Origin: Eggerthellaceae bacterium
GTDB lineage: Bacteria > Actinomycetota > Coriobacteriia > Coriobacteriales > Eggerthellaceae
Reading direction: 5' to 3'
Assembly (NCBI GenBank): GCA_030533105.1
Contig: JAUNJT010000001.1
Span: forward strand, 20,933-61,586
DNA: 40,654 nucleotides
The position numbers were made by a program, and so were the translations under genes. How positions within the stretch are numbered: position 1 is the first letter of the stretch; each line of letters starts with the position of its first letter. The notes below the pieces were generated by a model. That model was not told the DNA's origin. It worked only from the letters and a program-made list of their open reading frames with translations, and did not search any database. This document shows, one piece after another, positions 1 through 8,228 of the stretch.

Positions 1-307
1 GCTGCTCAAGCCACAAATACAAAGGCTCATCGAGCGCAAGCGATGCCTGCGGCCACTGCGGCGCATGCACATGAATGTCCACGAAACCCGGGAGGCCGTA
101 GCGGTCAAAGCCTAGTTCAACAAGGATGTTACGGTCGCGGTATTCGCGCAAAAGGCCCGGTTGCTCTGGGTCGTCGCGCTTGACAACGCGCTCGATATAC
201 CCTGTGTCGTTCACCTCGATGAGCGCGAATTCCAAGAACTCGAACTCGCCGTATACCGGAGTATGGAAAAACGATCCGTAAAAGGCTTTCACTACTTCGC
301 GATTCAT
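1..307 (-). CDS. guaD: Guanine deaminase, N-terminal part (cut by window edge)
   Basis: Guanine deaminase hydrolyses guanine to xanthine and ammonia in the cytoplasm, feeding purine salvage and catabolism. Only the first 102 residues are in the window; the gene runs off the left edge. The start ATG at 305-307 follows a GGAGAGGG ribosome site. The metal-binding HxH of the amidohydrolase fold is visible at residues 79-81 in the context GFVDIHVHAPQWPQ, followed by ALDEPLYLWL, the segment typical of guanine deaminases (HAPQ...LDEPL) rather than of other amidohydrolases. It lies 75 nt downstream of adenine deaminase and follows xpt, so the three form a purine-base salvage set: guanine is deaminated to xanthine, which Xpt can convert to XMP. 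A hairpin separates it from ade, so it may be expressed at a lower level. Family assignment is firm for the visible part; the remainder cannot be judged. Confidence 0.88.
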   Translation of the reverse strand, partial: MNREVVKAFYGSFFHTPVYGEFEFLEFALIEVNDTGYIERVVKRDDPEQPGLLREYRDRNILVELGFDRYGLPGFVDIHVHAPQWPQASLALDEPLYLWLEQ

Positions 308-330
308 ATCCCTCTCCATTCGAAACGTAT

Positions 331-368
331 TGAAAGGAAGGGCGCCCGCGCGTTTTGCGCGGACGCCC
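331..368 (-). terminator. Hairpin terminator or attenuator between ade and guaD
   Basis: Read on the minus strand, a 12-bp GC-rich stem (arms 357-368 and 340-351, one G-T pair) with a 5-nt loop is followed by TTCCTTTC. It lies just after the ade stop codon and before the guaD ribosome site. The U tract is interrupted, so it may only attenuate read-through into guaD. Confidence 0.6.
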
Positions 369-382
369 CTTAAAAAAACCTG

Positions 383-2152
383 TTACTCGACGACACCGAG
401 AATCGGATCCTCAATCGACATGGTCAGTACGTTGATGAACCCGTGGTCGGTAATGGCCAGAGTGGGCAGGGCTGCAAGGCAGATGAACGACAAGAACATG
501 CACGTGATCGGGATGATGCAACCACGCGCCGCAAGCGCTGCATTCAGCTCTTCCTTCTCGGCTGCAAGCTCTTCGCAGGACAAGTCGGACAGAAGACCGC
601 ACACAGGATACGGGATGTCCTTCACAACCTCGCCGTTCTCAACGAAGCATTGACCACCTTGGATATCAATCAGATGGTTGACGGCAACAGCCATGTCCTC
701 GAAGTTCGTACCCATGACGATGACGTTGTGGTTGTCATGGCCAACCGTCGAAGCGATGGCGCCGCTCTGCAGATGGAAGCCGCCCATGAACGCCTTGCCC
801 ACGTTTCCGTTCTTGCCATAGCGCTCGACCTGGGCGATGTAGAGGACATCTTGCGAAACGTCGCATTGCACATAGCCGTCCACGACGTCCAATTCAACCT
901 CACGCGGCTGCGTAATTGGAATCCACGGAAGCGTGTCCATGCACTTGACCTTGACCTTCTTTGCGCCTTCGGGTGCAGCCATCTTGAAGCTATCCGGCGT
1001 GATGGGATTCAACAGCGTGCAGGTATTCAGGACGCACGGCTTATGCTCGGCAACAGGATAGTGAACGAGCGACTCGCCGTTCTCGGCAACCTTCTTGCCA
1101 GCAGCCCACGTAGCCTTGACTTCGAACGTCTCGGCCGTGTCGCCCGCGACGAGGTTGATGTCGGCGCGCTTTCCCGGAGCAAGACCGCCGATAATGCGGC
1201 CCATATGGAAGCTGCGGGCAGCGTTGACGGTGACCATCTGGATGGCCTTGATGAACGGCAGGCCTGCTTCGAGGGCGACCTTGATGTGGTGGTCCATATG
1301 ACCGGTATGGGCGAGATCGATGCAGTGCAGGTCATCGGTGACGATGGAGGCGAACGTGGTATCGACACCGCTTTCGACCACGTATTTCACCTGATCCGCA
1401 AGCGTGCGGGCTGCGGAGGACTCACGCAGCATCGCATAGCAGCCACCACGCAGGCGCTCGACGATTTCCGGACCGTCGAGAGCTTCGTGGTCGTTGTTCA
1501 CGCCAGCCGCGAGGCACGCGTTCAGCGCAGGGCCCTTCATATCGGGCAGATGGCCCGCCGCGACCAGACCTGGCTTCTTCGCGGCGTCAATTGACTCCAA
1601 AAGGTCGGGGAAGCCAGCGAGGATATAGTGGCCGACGACCTCGGAAATGCCGACCGCGTCATCGCGCTCAAGTGCCTTCTTGATAATCTCGGTGTTGAAC
1701 ACACCGCCGCTCGTCTCGAGCAGCGGAGAGAACGGCACATGAGATGGAACGACGAAGAACAGATTAAGATCAGTGATCTCGTTCTCCTCGATGATGGCTT
1801 CAATGCCCTCGAGTCCGGACACGACTCCGATTTCATGCAGGTCAGTCATGATCGAGGTGGTGCCATGCTTGAGCACAGCCTCGGCGAAAGGACGGATGGA
1901 AAGGTCGGAACTTTCGGGATGGACGTGCGCATCGATGAAGCCCGGCGTGATGAACATGCCGCCCGCATCGACGACCTCCGTGGACGCGCCTTTGCAATAC
2001 TCAACATCACCAACCGCGGCGATTCTGTCATCGACGATAGCAACGCCGCCTTCATAAATCTCGCCCGTGTAGACGTTGACGATCTTGCCGTTCTCGATGA
2101 CAACGTCAGCGGGGCCTTTTCCGCCGGCAACTGCCAGCAACTTCATGTTCAT
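383..2152 (-). CDS. ade: Adenine deaminase
   Basis: Adenine deaminase converts adenine to hypoxanthine and ammonia in the cytoplasm. The 589-residue product fits the AdeC/Ade amidohydrolase family, whose members are just under 600 residues. An N-terminal composite domain (about residues 1-70) leads into the metallo-barrel with HxH at 76-78 (FIDAHVHPESS). Further metal or catalytic segments follow: GISEVVGHY, AAGHLPD, NDHEAL and IVTDDLH. The C-terminal ade domain ends in CMFLSFICLAALPTLAIT, a typical signature. The frame is open further upstream, but the start at 2150-2152 is chosen because AAGGAGG lies at 2159-2165 with a 6-nt spacer; the upstream extension has no ribosome site and a non-family Arg-rich sequence. 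It follows xpt by 81 nt and precedes guanine deaminase. Confidence 0.95.
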   Translation of the reverse strand: MNMKLLAVAGGKGPADVVIENGKIVNVYTGEIYEGGVAIVDDRIAAVGDVEYCKGASTEVVDAGGMFITPGFIDAHVHPESSDLSIRPFAEAVLKHGTTSIMTDLHEIGVVSGLEGIEAIIEENEITDLNLFFVVPSHVPFSPLLETSGGVFNTEIIKKALERDDAVGISEVVGHYILAGFPDLLESIDAAKKPGLVAAGHLPDMKGPALNACLAAGVNNDHEALDGPEIVERLRGGCYAMLRESSAARTLADQVKYVVESGVDTTFASIVTDDLHCIDLAHTGHMDHHIKVALEAGLPFIKAIQMVTVNAARSFHMGRIIGGLAPGKRADINLVAGDTAETFEVKATWAAGKKVAENGESLVHYPVAEHKPCVLNTCTLLNPITPDSFKMAAPEGAKKVKVKCMDTLPWIPITQPREVELDVVDGYVQCDVSQDVLYIAQVERYGKNGNVGKAFMGGFHLQSGAIASTVGHDNHNVIVMGTNFEDMAVAVNHLIDIQGGQCFVENGEVVKDIPYPVCGLLSDLSCEELAAEKEELNAALAARGCIIPITCMFLSFICLAALPTLAITDHGFINVLTMSIEDPILGVVE

Positions 2153-2233
2153 TCGAATCCTCCTTGTTCTTGCTCGCGTTTTTCCATTGCCTATGTAAAG
2201 ATGCCGCCCGCACACGGCAGACAGCATCTTTGG

Positions 2234-2812
2234 TTAACGTCTGAAAATGATCTCGCCCGTGGTTGCATCCATCGAATCGACGATGGCAAGCGATTCCACC
2301 CGATAGCCGCGCTCCCGAAGCGTCTGTCCACCTTGTTGGAAGCCCTTCTCGACGGCGATGCCGATTCCCTCGATCGTTGCACCCGCTTGCTCAACCAAAT
2401 CGACCAAGCCAAGTGCCGCACAACCGTTAGCGAGGAAATCATCGATGATCAACACATGATCGTCAGCAGAAAGGAATTTGGCCGACACGATGACATCGTA
2501 TACGCGCTTGTGCGTGAACGATTCGACCTTCGTGGCGTACAGCGTACCATCGAGATTCACGCTTTGCGCCTTCTTGGCAAAGAGCACGGGAACATGAAAG
2601 TAGCGCGCCGTGATGGAAGCGATAGCGATGCCGCTCGCTTCGATGGTGAGTATCTTAGTAACGGGAACGCCTTCGAAGCGGCGCGCAAACTCAGCGCCGA
2701 GCGCTTCGAACAAGTCGATGTCGAGTTGGTGGTTAAGGAAGTTATCTACCTTAAGGATGTTGCCTTCCCGCACGGTCCCGTCGCGGCGGATACGCTCCTC
2801 GAGCAACTCCAT
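2234..2812 (-). CDS. xpt: Xanthine phosphoribosyltransferase
   Basis: Xpt transfers the phosphoribosyl group of PRPP to xanthine (and often hypoxanthine or guanine), giving XMP for GMP synthesis. The 192-residue product has the normal length for Firmicutes and actinobacterial Xpt. The PRPP-binding loop is visible at about residues 119-132 ([15 protein letters not shown]), and the N-terminal [14 protein letters not shown] and [11 protein letters not shown] segments are family hallmarks. The chosen ATG (2810-2812) sits behind AAAGGGGTGG; a longer version starting at 2839 would lack a ribosome site. It is the first gene of the purine-base set xpt-ade-guaD and lies 101 nt after thiD, with a candidate promoter in the gap. 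I saw no purine riboswitch in the leader, unlike Bacillus xpt. Confidence 0.95.
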   Translation of the reverse strand: MELLEERIRRDGTVREGNILKVDNFLNHQLDIDLFEALGAEFARRFEGVPVTKILTIEASGIAIASITARYFHVPVLFAKKAQSVNLDGTLYATKVESFTHKRVYDVIVSAKFLSADDHVLIIDDFLANGCAALGLVDLVEQAGATIEGIGIAVEKGFQQGGQTLRERGYRVESLAIVDSMDATTGEIIFRR

Positions 2813-2847
2813 GACCACCCCTTTCGCACGTGATTTCACACGGTTTC

Positions 2848-2876
2848 AGTGTACTTGAGAACGCCCGCAAAGTCCA
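2848..2876 (-). promoter_or_regulatory. Candidate promoter for xpt-ade
   Basis: On the minus strand TGGACT (2871-2876) and TACACT (2848-2853) are separated by 17 nt, each matching the sigma-70 consensus at 4 of 6 positions. The position would give a leader of about 30 nt before xpt. This is pattern matching only. Confidence 0.4.
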
Positions 2877-2913
2877 CGATTTGCGCACTGCGAAACACTG
2901 AGCAAACGCGCCG

Positions 2914-3741
2914 TTAACGCATGCTCCAGAAGTGGTCGAGAGGTCCGCTCCCTTTGCCAAGATCGAGCCATGCTTCCAGTGCATTCGTGAGATATTCCTT
3001 AGCCTTACCAACAGCCTTGAGCATGTCATAGCCGGAAGCAAGACCGGCAGCAATCGCGCTCGATAGCGTGCAACCCGTGCCGTGCGTATTGGGGTTGTCA
3101 ACCCGCACGCCGTAGTACCATACAGCAGAACCGTCTGGCAGGCAGAGCACGTCGTCCGCACACACATCCGCCTCGCTTTCGGGACGCATGGGCCCTCTCA
3201 GCCCGTGGCCACCCTTGATGAGCACGGCTGCACCGCACGCATCCGACACGAGCCGGCCCGCGCGGATTGCATCGTCGGCTGTGCGGATTTCGAAACCGGC
3301 TAGCACCTGCGCTTCCGCAAGATTGGGCGTGATGATGTCGGCGCGGGGAAACAGGTATGCGCGCATCGCTTCGACGGCGCCATCCGCAGCAAGAGCAGAC
3401 CCGCTCGTTGCCACCATCACGGGGTCGACCACGATGTTTTCAGCGGCATGTTCCGTAAGCGCCTCACCGATAACCTGGGCAATCTCAGCAGACGAGACCA
3501 TTCCGACCTTGACCGCGTCGGGTCGAATATCGTCGAACACCGCATCGATCTGGGCTTTCACGATGTCGGGCGGAACGTCGTGCACGGCCGTTACGCCCAG
3601 AGTGTTTTGTGCAGTGATGGCGGTGATAGCCGTTTGCGCGAACAGCCCTATAGCTTGGATGGCTTTGATGTCGGCTTGGATGCCCGCACCTCCGCTGGAA
3701 TCGGAGCCGGCAATGCTCAATACGCTTTTCAGGGTGCTCAT
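2914..3741 (-). CDS. thiD: Hydroxymethylpyrimidine / phosphomethylpyrimidine kinase
   Basis: ThiD phosphorylates hydroxymethylpyrimidine (HMP) twice to give HMP-PP, the pyrimidine half of thiamine phosphate. The 275-residue protein is the usual length for this ribokinase-like enzyme. It opens with SIAGSDSSGGAGIQADIKA (about residues 9-27), the HMP-binding signature, contains KVGMVSS and DPVMVATSG, and ends with NTHGTGCTLSSAIAAGLA, where the GTGC element forms the anion hole and carries the catalytic Cys. The ATG at 3739-3741 has AAAGGA upstream and overlaps the thiE stop by 4 nt, so translation is probably coupled. It is the last gene of the TPP-riboswitch operon and handles pyrimidine imported by CytX. 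Confidence 0.96.
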   Translation of the reverse strand: MSTLKSVLSIAGSDSSGGAGIQADIKAIQAIGLFAQTAITAITAQNTLGVTAVHDVPPDIVKAQIDAVFDDIRPDAVKVGMVSSAEIAQVIGEALTEHAAENIVVDPVMVATSGSALAADGAVEAMRAYLFPRADIITPNLAEAQVLAGFEIRTADDAIRAGRLVSDACGAAVLIKGGHGLRGPMRPESEADVCADDVLCLPDGSAVWYYGVRVDNPNTHGTGCTLSSAIAAGLASGYDMLKAVGKAKEYLTNALEAWLDLGKGSGPLDHFWSMR

Positions 3742-4403
3742 GCGAAGGTCCTTTCACACTGTTTTCTTAATTCCGCAGCTGCTTTTTTACAATCAGGTGC
3801 TCCGAAAATGGCTGAGACGACCGCGGCGCCAACCATACCCGTTCCCCTAAACTGCGCGATCGTGGAAGCGTTGAGACCGCCGATGCCGACTACGGGAATG
3901 TCAACTGCTTTGCAAATCGCGCAAAGCCCTTCAAAGGTAACGTCCACCGCCTCGGGCTTGGTTGCCGTGGGGATGAGCGCTCCCACGCCCAAATAGTCCG
4001 CTCCTGCCTTCTGTGCTGCGAGCGCCTGAGCGACCGTCTGCGCGGAGACGCCGACGATCTTTTCGGGTCCTAGCAGCGCGCGTGCCCTTTCGCAAGCCAT
4101 GTCCGATTGGCCCACATGCACGCCGTCTGCATCGATGGCCAAGGCAACATCGACGTTGTCGTTGATGACGAAGGGCACGCCTGCCTGCGCGCAAATGGGT
4201 TTGAGCTCACGTGCAAGAGCCAGAAACTCATCGGGCGAAGCGTTCTTCTCACGCAGCTGCACGAAAGTCGCACCGCCATCTATGGCTTCCCGCACGCAGC
4301 TTGCAAGACTGCGACCGCCAAGCCACGAGCGGTCGGTAATCGCATACACGAGCAAGTGTTTGCGTAACTCCTGCGTTGAACATTTCGTCATTTCATCGCA
4401 CAT
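3738..4403 (-). CDS. thiE: Thiamine-phosphate synthase
   Basis: ThiE joins HMP-PP and hydroxyethylthiazole phosphate to thiamine phosphate. The 221-residue product is a single TIM barrel with the expected segments: LLVYAITDRS near the start, GGATFVQLREK (residues about 50-60, pyrophosphate contacts), FVINDNVDVALAIDADGVHVGQ, and VVGIGGLN near the C terminus. The reading frame overlaps the thiM stop region. The ATG at 4403 has no spaced ribosome site, whereas the in-frame ATG at 4391 has GAGG about 12 nt upstream, so the true start may be four codons later; either way translation is likely coupled to thiM. It works with ThiM, which supplies the thiazole half, and ThiD, which supplies the pyrimidine half. 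Confidence 0.94.
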   Translation of the reverse strand: MCDEMTKCSTQELRKHLLVYAITDRSWLGGRSLASCVREAIDGGATFVQLREKNASPDEFLALARELKPICAQAGVPFVINDNVDVALAIDADGVHVGQSDMACERARALLGPEKIVGVSAQTVAQALAAQKAGADYLGVGALIPTATKPEAVDVTFEGLCAICKAVDIPVVGIGGLNASTIAQFRGTGMVGAAVVSAIFGAPDCKKAAAELRKQCERTFA

Positions 4404-5226
4404 CCTCTACCAAAGCACGGCTGGCGAGCATCTCGCCGTCCAGTTTATACAAAGCATCGATGAGGTAGGTCCGAAAACTTAAGTTGCCATCGAGTTCGCC
4501 CATGCGCTCTTCGGCGAGATTTCCCGCAACACCTGTTGTGCACACAGCACCCAATGCGGCGAGCAGCTTGTCGTCGTTTGCAACCGCGAAAGCCCCTGTA
4601 ATGCACGAGAGCATGCAGCCTGCACCCGTGATGCGTCCTTGGAGCTTGCTGCCGTTGCGCACGGCAAAGGAGCGCGTGGCATCTGCCACGATGTCGATAG
4701 GCCCCGTGATAGCTACGACAGCGCCCGTCTGGGCCGCGAAATCACGCGCGAACGCAGCGCTTGCCGCTAGGTTCTCGTCTGTCACGATATCGTCGGGACA
4801 CACGTCAACGCCTCGCGTGGAGGCCGCGCCGCTCGCCAAGGCCTTGATTTCGCTGATATTACCGCGCACGATAGCGACCGGATAGGCGTCGAGCAACTCG
4901 GCTGCGGTCTGTGTGCGCAGTTTCGAGGCGCCCGCACCCACAGGATCGAGCACGATAGGATGCCCTAGTTCGGCAGCCGTTTTCGCACCCGCATGCATGC
5001 CCTGGATCGTGCGTTCGTTCAGTGTGCCGATGTTGATAACCAAGCCTCCGCAGATGGTCTGGATGTCGCCCACGTCCAAAGGCTCATCGCTCATGATCGG
5101 ACTCGCATCAATTGCCAAAAGCGCATTCGCGCAATCGTTGACGGTCACGTAGTTCGTGATGTTGTGCACGAGGGGATGCGTGGTGCGCACCCTGTCAAGC
5201 GATGCTCCGATATTCGTGATGTCCAT
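4393..5226 (-). CDS. thiM: Hydroxyethylthiazole kinase
   Basis: ThiM phosphorylates 4-methyl-5-hydroxyethylthiazole, salvaging the thiazole half of thiamine. The 277-residue protein begins with the family pattern RTTHPLVHNITNYVTVNDCAN and SPIMSDEP, has LDPVGAGAS in the middle, VRGNISEI after it, and ITGAGCMLSCITGAFA near residue 200, where the GAGC segment holds the catalytic Cys and anion hole. The start ATG at 5224-5226 follows AAAGGAGCC. It lies 21 nt after cytX and overlaps thiE. The presence of ThiM, ThiD, ThiE and CytX without thiC or thiG nearby suggests that this operon is for salvage; genes for de novo synthesis could lie outside the window. Confidence 0.96.
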   Translation of the reverse strand: MDITNIGASLDRVRTTHPLVHNITNYVTVNDCANALLAIDASPIMSDEPLDVGDIQTICGGLVINIGTLNERTIQGMHAGAKTAAELGHPIVLDPVGAGASKLRTQTAAELLDAYPVAIVRGNISEIKALASGAASTRGVDVCPDDIVTDENLAASAAFARDFAAQTGAVVAITGPIDIVADATRSFAVRNGSKLQGRITGAGCMLSCITGAFAVANDDKLLAALGAVCTTGVAGNLAEERMGELDGNLSFRTYLIDALYKLDGEMLASRALVEDVR

Positions 5227-5247
5227 GAAGGCTCCTTTCGTTTGCTT

Positions 5248-6507
5248 TCAGCCGATTGTTCGACGCATGCACTTGCGGATCAGACCGACCAGTAGCGTTG
5301 CGAGCGCCACAGCGATCATCACAGGCAGCGTGTTTCCGAGCACGAAATCCCAACTCATCGAGAAGCGGTACAGCACGAAACCCGCCAGCCACAATACGAG
5401 ATTGGGCGCGTTGACAGGGTTCCTGCTTGAATCATTGCCAAGTAGCAGATAGTCGGTGAGCAGTATGGCGACCATGGGCGCGAACACCGAACCGATAAGA
5501 TAGAGGAAGTTCTCGAAATCACCTACAGGGGCAAGGGCAGCAGCAAAAGCACCGACGACCGCAACGCCCACACCGAGCCATTTCGCGAGCAAGCTGGAGT
5601 GAATGGCTGACGCAGAAACCCCCGCGGATTGCGCATCTAAGAAGGTGGTGGTAACCGTCGAGAGTACGACAACCAAAATACCGACAATGCCTAACCCTGC
5701 GCTGGAAAGGATCTCCGCTAAATCGCCAGAGCCCGCGAAAAGCGCCATGCCTAAGCCGATGGCAAACATCCAAACGCTGCCTAACGAGTAGGTGGTAGCA
5801 GCAATAAGCGAGCCAGCCAGCGGCTTTTTCGCCTCGCGTGTGTAGTCGCCGACAACGGGAAGCCACGACAAGGGCATCGCAACAGCAAGCTCGACAGCCG
5901 CCCCGAAAGAAAGCGCCTCGTCGGCTCCGAATGGCGCGGCATCTGCGGTAAACACCGTGGTGCTGATAACGATTGTCAAAACGAACAGACATACGGACGC
6001 GACTGCTTGAATGCGGCTCATGTTGCGCACGCCGATAGCTATCCACACAACGATGAGCACGCCGATAACGGCGCACCAGCCAACCATACCTACAACAGGA
6101 ACCAAGAATGCCGCTGCGGCGGCACCCGATGCCACCATGATGGCGGTCCAACCCACCAGTTGCACGACATTGGCAACCGAAAACACGAGAGAACCGTAGC
6201 GCCCGAACGACAGCTTTACCGCATCCATCGCGCCCAAACCTGTTTTCGCGCTTACGTACGCGATGAGAGCGAAAAGGCAAAAGCCGATGGCATGCCCGAT
6301 CAATATTGCCTGAAGGCCATCTGTAAGGCCGAGCGGTGTGAAGAAGGTTCCCGTGAGGATTTCGGCTAAGGAGACCGAAGCCCCGAACCATACGAGTCCC
6401 AAAGCTGGAGTAGCCAGCGCACGCTTTTCGGTACACTCGCCAACAGGTGCGAATTCCCCCCGAGAGGCATCCGCTTGCACTACGGCATGTGTTGCGGTGA
6501 TATTCAT
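5248..6507 (-). CDS. cytX: CytX-type permease, probably for hydroxymethylpyrimidine
   Basis: A 419-residue polytopic membrane protein of the nucleobase:cation symporter-1 family, with about 12 hydrophobic segments. The opening ALGLVWFGASVSLAEILTG after a polar N terminus of about 30 residues, and the AMPLSWLPVVGDYTR and STVTTTFLDAQSAGVS segments, match the CytX subgroup. That subgroup is found with TPP riboswitches and thiamine genes and is assigned from context as an HMP transporter. It is the first gene behind the TPP aptamer at 6512-6604 and is followed by thiM, thiE and thiD. The ATG at 6505-6507 uses a GGGAG ribosome site that overlaps the 3' end of the aptamer, pointing to translational control. 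The substrate is inferred from context, not from visible binding residues. Confidence 0.9.
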   Translation of the reverse strand: MNITATHAVVQADASRGEFAPVGECTEKRALATPALGLVWFGASVSLAEILTGTFFTPLGLTDGLQAILIGHAIGFCLFALIAYVSAKTGLGAMDAVKLSFGRYGSLVFSVANVVQLVGWTAIMVASGAAAAAFLVPVVGMVGWCAVIGVLIVVWIAIGVRNMSRIQAVASVCLFVLTIVISTTVFTADAAPFGADEALSFGAAVELAVAMPLSWLPVVGDYTREAKKPLAGSLIAATTYSLGSVWMFAIGLGMALFAGSGDLAEILSSAGLGIVGILVVVLSTVTTTFLDAQSAGVSASAIHSSLLAKWLGVGVAVVGAFAAALAPVGDFENFLYLIGSVFAPMVAILLTDYLLLGNDSSRNPVNAPNLVLWLAGFVLYRFSMSWDFVLGNTLPVMIAVALATLLVGLIRKCMRRTIG

Positions 6508-6511
6508 AGAA

Positions 6512-6604
6512 ATCTCCCTCCGCCGGCATTACCCGGATCAGGTTCCTAGGGTCGCGACCTTGCGGCGTCGCCTCTCAGCCAGGCCAATTCCCAGCTCCCC
6601 TTTT
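6512..6604 (-). promoter_or_regulatory. TPP riboswitch (THI element)
   Basis: Minus-strand sequence carries the conserved THI-box parts in order: GGGGAGCTGGG, GGCTGAGAGG, ACCCT, GAACCTGATCCGGGTAATG and CCGGCGGAGGGA. A small extra hairpin lies between the CTGAGA and ACCC blocks, as in many natural variants. The aptamer ends in the cytX ribosome site (about 6513-6519), so TPP binding would hide the site and shut off cytX, and through coupling thiMED. I see no separate intrinsic terminator between aptamer and start codon, which favours translational control. Confidence 0.95.
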
Positions 6605-6649
6605 CATAAGACAAGCGGCTTTTTGAAAAGAGCCTCTGTCTTCGACGCT

Positions 6650-6678
6650 AGTTTACACGCTGTATGCACATCTATCCA
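6650..6678 (-). promoter_or_regulatory. Candidate promoter of the thiamine operon
   Basis: TGGATA (6673-6678) and TAAACT (6650-6655) on the minus strand are 17 nt apart, each 4 of 6 to consensus, and would start transcription roughly 40 nt before the TPP aptamer. No other signal stands out between here and the tRNA promoter. Confidence 0.4.
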
Positions 6679-6795
6679 GAGCGAACGGTCGCGTGGCATC
6701 CTGCTGTCTATTTGTGGCGTTGTTCTTCAATCATTGACGCTGAAAAAGACCGAAGGATAAAACACGGAATGCACTGGCAAACGGCAGAATGCCCC

Positions 6796-6824
6796 TTGCG
6801 AGCGTTCGTGCAGTTCGCTATACT
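6796..6824 (+). promoter_or_regulatory. Promoter of tRNA-Thr
   Basis: TTGCGA (6796-6801) and TATACT (6819-6824) with an exact 17-nt spacer stand 24 nt before the tRNA 5' end. Position and spacing fit a sigma-70 type stable-RNA promoter. Confidence 0.65.
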
Positions 6825-6848
6825 TACTGCCTGCGCGAAAGCGCTTTC

Positions 6849-6924
6849 GCCAATGTGGCTCAGTTGGTAGAGCAACGCACTCGTAATGCGTAGGTCAGCG
6901 GTTCGAGTCCGCTCATTGGCTCCA
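6849..6924 (+). tRNA. tRNA-Thr, anticodon CGT
   Basis: A complete 76-nt cloverleaf including encoded CCA. Acceptor arms GCCAATG/CATTGGC pair over 7 bp; the D stem is GCTC/GAGC; the anticodon stem ACGCA/TGCGT encloses CTCGTAA with anticodon CGT, reading ACG (Thr); the T arm is AGCGG-TTCGAGT-CCGCT. The base before CCA is U. It is the only plus-strand gene in the window and is flanked by its own promoter and terminator, so it is a single-gene transcription unit. Confidence 0.97.
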
Positions 6925-6932
6925 CAAAATCG

Positions 6933-6970
6933 CAGGTCAGCCTGATATTATGGCTGACCTGTTTTGTTTT
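6933..6970 (+). terminator. Intrinsic terminator after tRNA-Thr
   Basis: A perfect 10-bp stem, CAGGTCAGCC (6933-6942) with GGCTGACCTG (6952-6961), and a 9-nt loop are followed by TTTTGTTTT. On the minus strand the stem is followed by a short T run too, so it may also stop transcription coming from the aldo/keto reductase gene. Confidence 0.9.
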
Positions 6971-7030
6971 CCTCGACATTGCGGGGATATTTTTGGGGAT
7001 ATTCGCGCAAACCTGGCCGACGCGCAGACG

Positions 7031-8056
7031 TCAGACGCTAACCCTCCCCGCAAGCACATCTCGGAAGTCTTCGAGGTTCTGCTTCAGCAATTCGGGGATG
7101 GGCAACCCGTACGGGCAGCGCCCTTCGCAGACACGGCACTCGATGCAATCGTCGATCTTTGCCATCTCGGCCTGCCAATGCTCTGTGGTCCAACTTTGCG
7201 TGGGCGCACGTCTAAGCATGAGCGACATGCGCGCGCAGTCCTTGATGGAAATGTCTACAGGACAGGGCATGCAGTAGCCGCATGACCTGCAGAAGTTCCC
7301 TGCAAGCTCCGCGCGCTCTCGTTCGATGTAGACGCGCATTTCGTCATCGAGCTTAGGCGTATCATCCATGTACGATAGCCATTCCTCGAGTTCGCTTTCG
7401 CGCTGTACGCCCCAAATGGGCAATGCGTGCGGATGCTCGTTCATGAAAGCCATGGCAACCTTGCCGCGCGTGATAAGACCACCAGCCATGCCCTTCATGA
7501 CCACAAAACCCATATTTGCTGCCGCGCACGCGTCGACAAGCGCCATTTCGCGTGGGGTGGAAAGATAGCTAAACGGGAATTGCATCGTTTCGTACAAACC
7601 AGAGTCTATCGCCTCTTCCGCGACGCCGATCTTGTGCGCCGTCACGCCGAAATGGATGATCTTTCCTTGGCGCTTGGCTTCGAGCAGGCATTCATAGAGC
7701 CCAGTCCCATCATCTGGGCGATAGCATTGCTTGATGTTATGTAGCTGATAGACATCGATATAGTCGGTCTGCAAATTACGCAGCGACGTTTCGAGGTCAT
7801 CCCAAAAGGCTTCGGGCGTCGTCGCCATGGTTTTCGTAGCGATGAAGACCTCGTCACGCATGCCTGCAAACGCTTTGCCGACACGTTCTTCGCTATTGCT
7901 GTAGCTTCGAGCGGTGTCGAAGTACACCATGCCGCCCTCATAGGCACGACGCAAAAGACGTATGGCAAGCTCTTCTGGGATGCGCTGCAGAGGCAGCGCG
8001 CCGAATGCGTTTTGCGAGGTGGTGATGCCGGTAGATCCGAGTGTAAGCGTATTCAT
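7031..8056 (-). CDS. Aldo/keto reductase with C-terminal [4Fe-4S] ferredoxin-like domain
   Basis: A 341-residue cytoplasmic oxidoreductase. The first 270 or so residues form the aldo/keto reductase barrel with the catalytic tetrad visible as FDTARSYSNSEE (Asp and Tyr), IATKT (Lys) and YQLHNI (His). The C-terminal 80 residues carry two cysteine clusters: CRSCGYCMPCP near residue 258 and CIECRVCEGRCP near residue 308, which suit two Fe-S clusters or one cluster and a structural site. This architecture is common in anaerobes and is usually annotated only as an oxidoreductase; the substrate is not known and I do not guess it. Start ATG 8054-8056 follows GGAGGG with a 4-nt gap. It lies alone between the adhesin terminator and the tRNA. 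Confidence 0.92.
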   Translation of the reverse strand: MNTLTLGSTGITTSQNAFGALPLQRIPEELAIRLLRRAYEGGMVYFDTARSYSNSEERVGKAFAGMRDEVFIATKTMATTPEAFWDDLETSLRNLQTDYIDVYQLHNIKQCYRPDDGTGLYECLLEAKRQGKIIHFGVTAHKIGVAEEAIDSGLYETMQFPFSYLSTPREMALVDACAAANMGFVVMKGMAGGLITRGKVAMAFMNEHPHALPIWGVQRESELEEWLSYMDDTPKLDDEMRVYIERERAELAGNFCRSCGYCMPCPVDISIKDCARMSLMLRRAPTQSWTTEHWQAEMAKIDDCIECRVCEGRCPYGLPIPELLKQNLEDFRDVLAGRVSV

Positions 8057-8161
8057 GGTACCCTCCGCCCGATGCTCCCTGTGATGATGCCATTATCGCA
8101 TGAGGTTCGGTTTTCGGCCGTGCATTTGTCGAATCGTGTAGGGAGCAGACAAGAATGATCA

Positions 8162-8194
8162 GGGCCCCTGATGCTTGTTCAGGGGCCCGTTTTC
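8162..8194 (-). terminator. Terminator hairpin after the giant adhesin gene
   Basis: A perfect 10-bp stem, GGGCCCCTGA with TCAGGGGCCC (8162-8171 and 8179-8188), lies 40 nt past the adhesin stop codon. On the minus strand the trailing bases are only modestly U-rich; the clean T run (8190-8193) is on the plus side, so the hairpin may work in both directions. Its place between two minus-strand genes suggests that it mainly ends the adhesin transcript. Confidence 0.7.
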
Positions 8195-8228
8195 TGTTGG
8201 TCTTATCAACCCGCAAGTTGCTTACCAA

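Noticed and set aside
2153-2227. Longer N terminus of adenine deaminase
   Set aside because: A strong AAGGAGG sits inside this stretch 6 nt before the internal ATG, and the extra residues do not resemble the family.
2813-2913. Purine riboswitch before xpt
   Set aside because: The leader is too short after the candidate promoter and the conserved three-way-junction loops are absent.
6983-7003. Direct repeat GGGGATATT twice downstream of the tRNA, considered as an integration site remnant
   Set aside because: There is no integrase, no duplicated tRNA end and no foreign-looking segment nearby; two 9-mers 3 nt apart are not enough.
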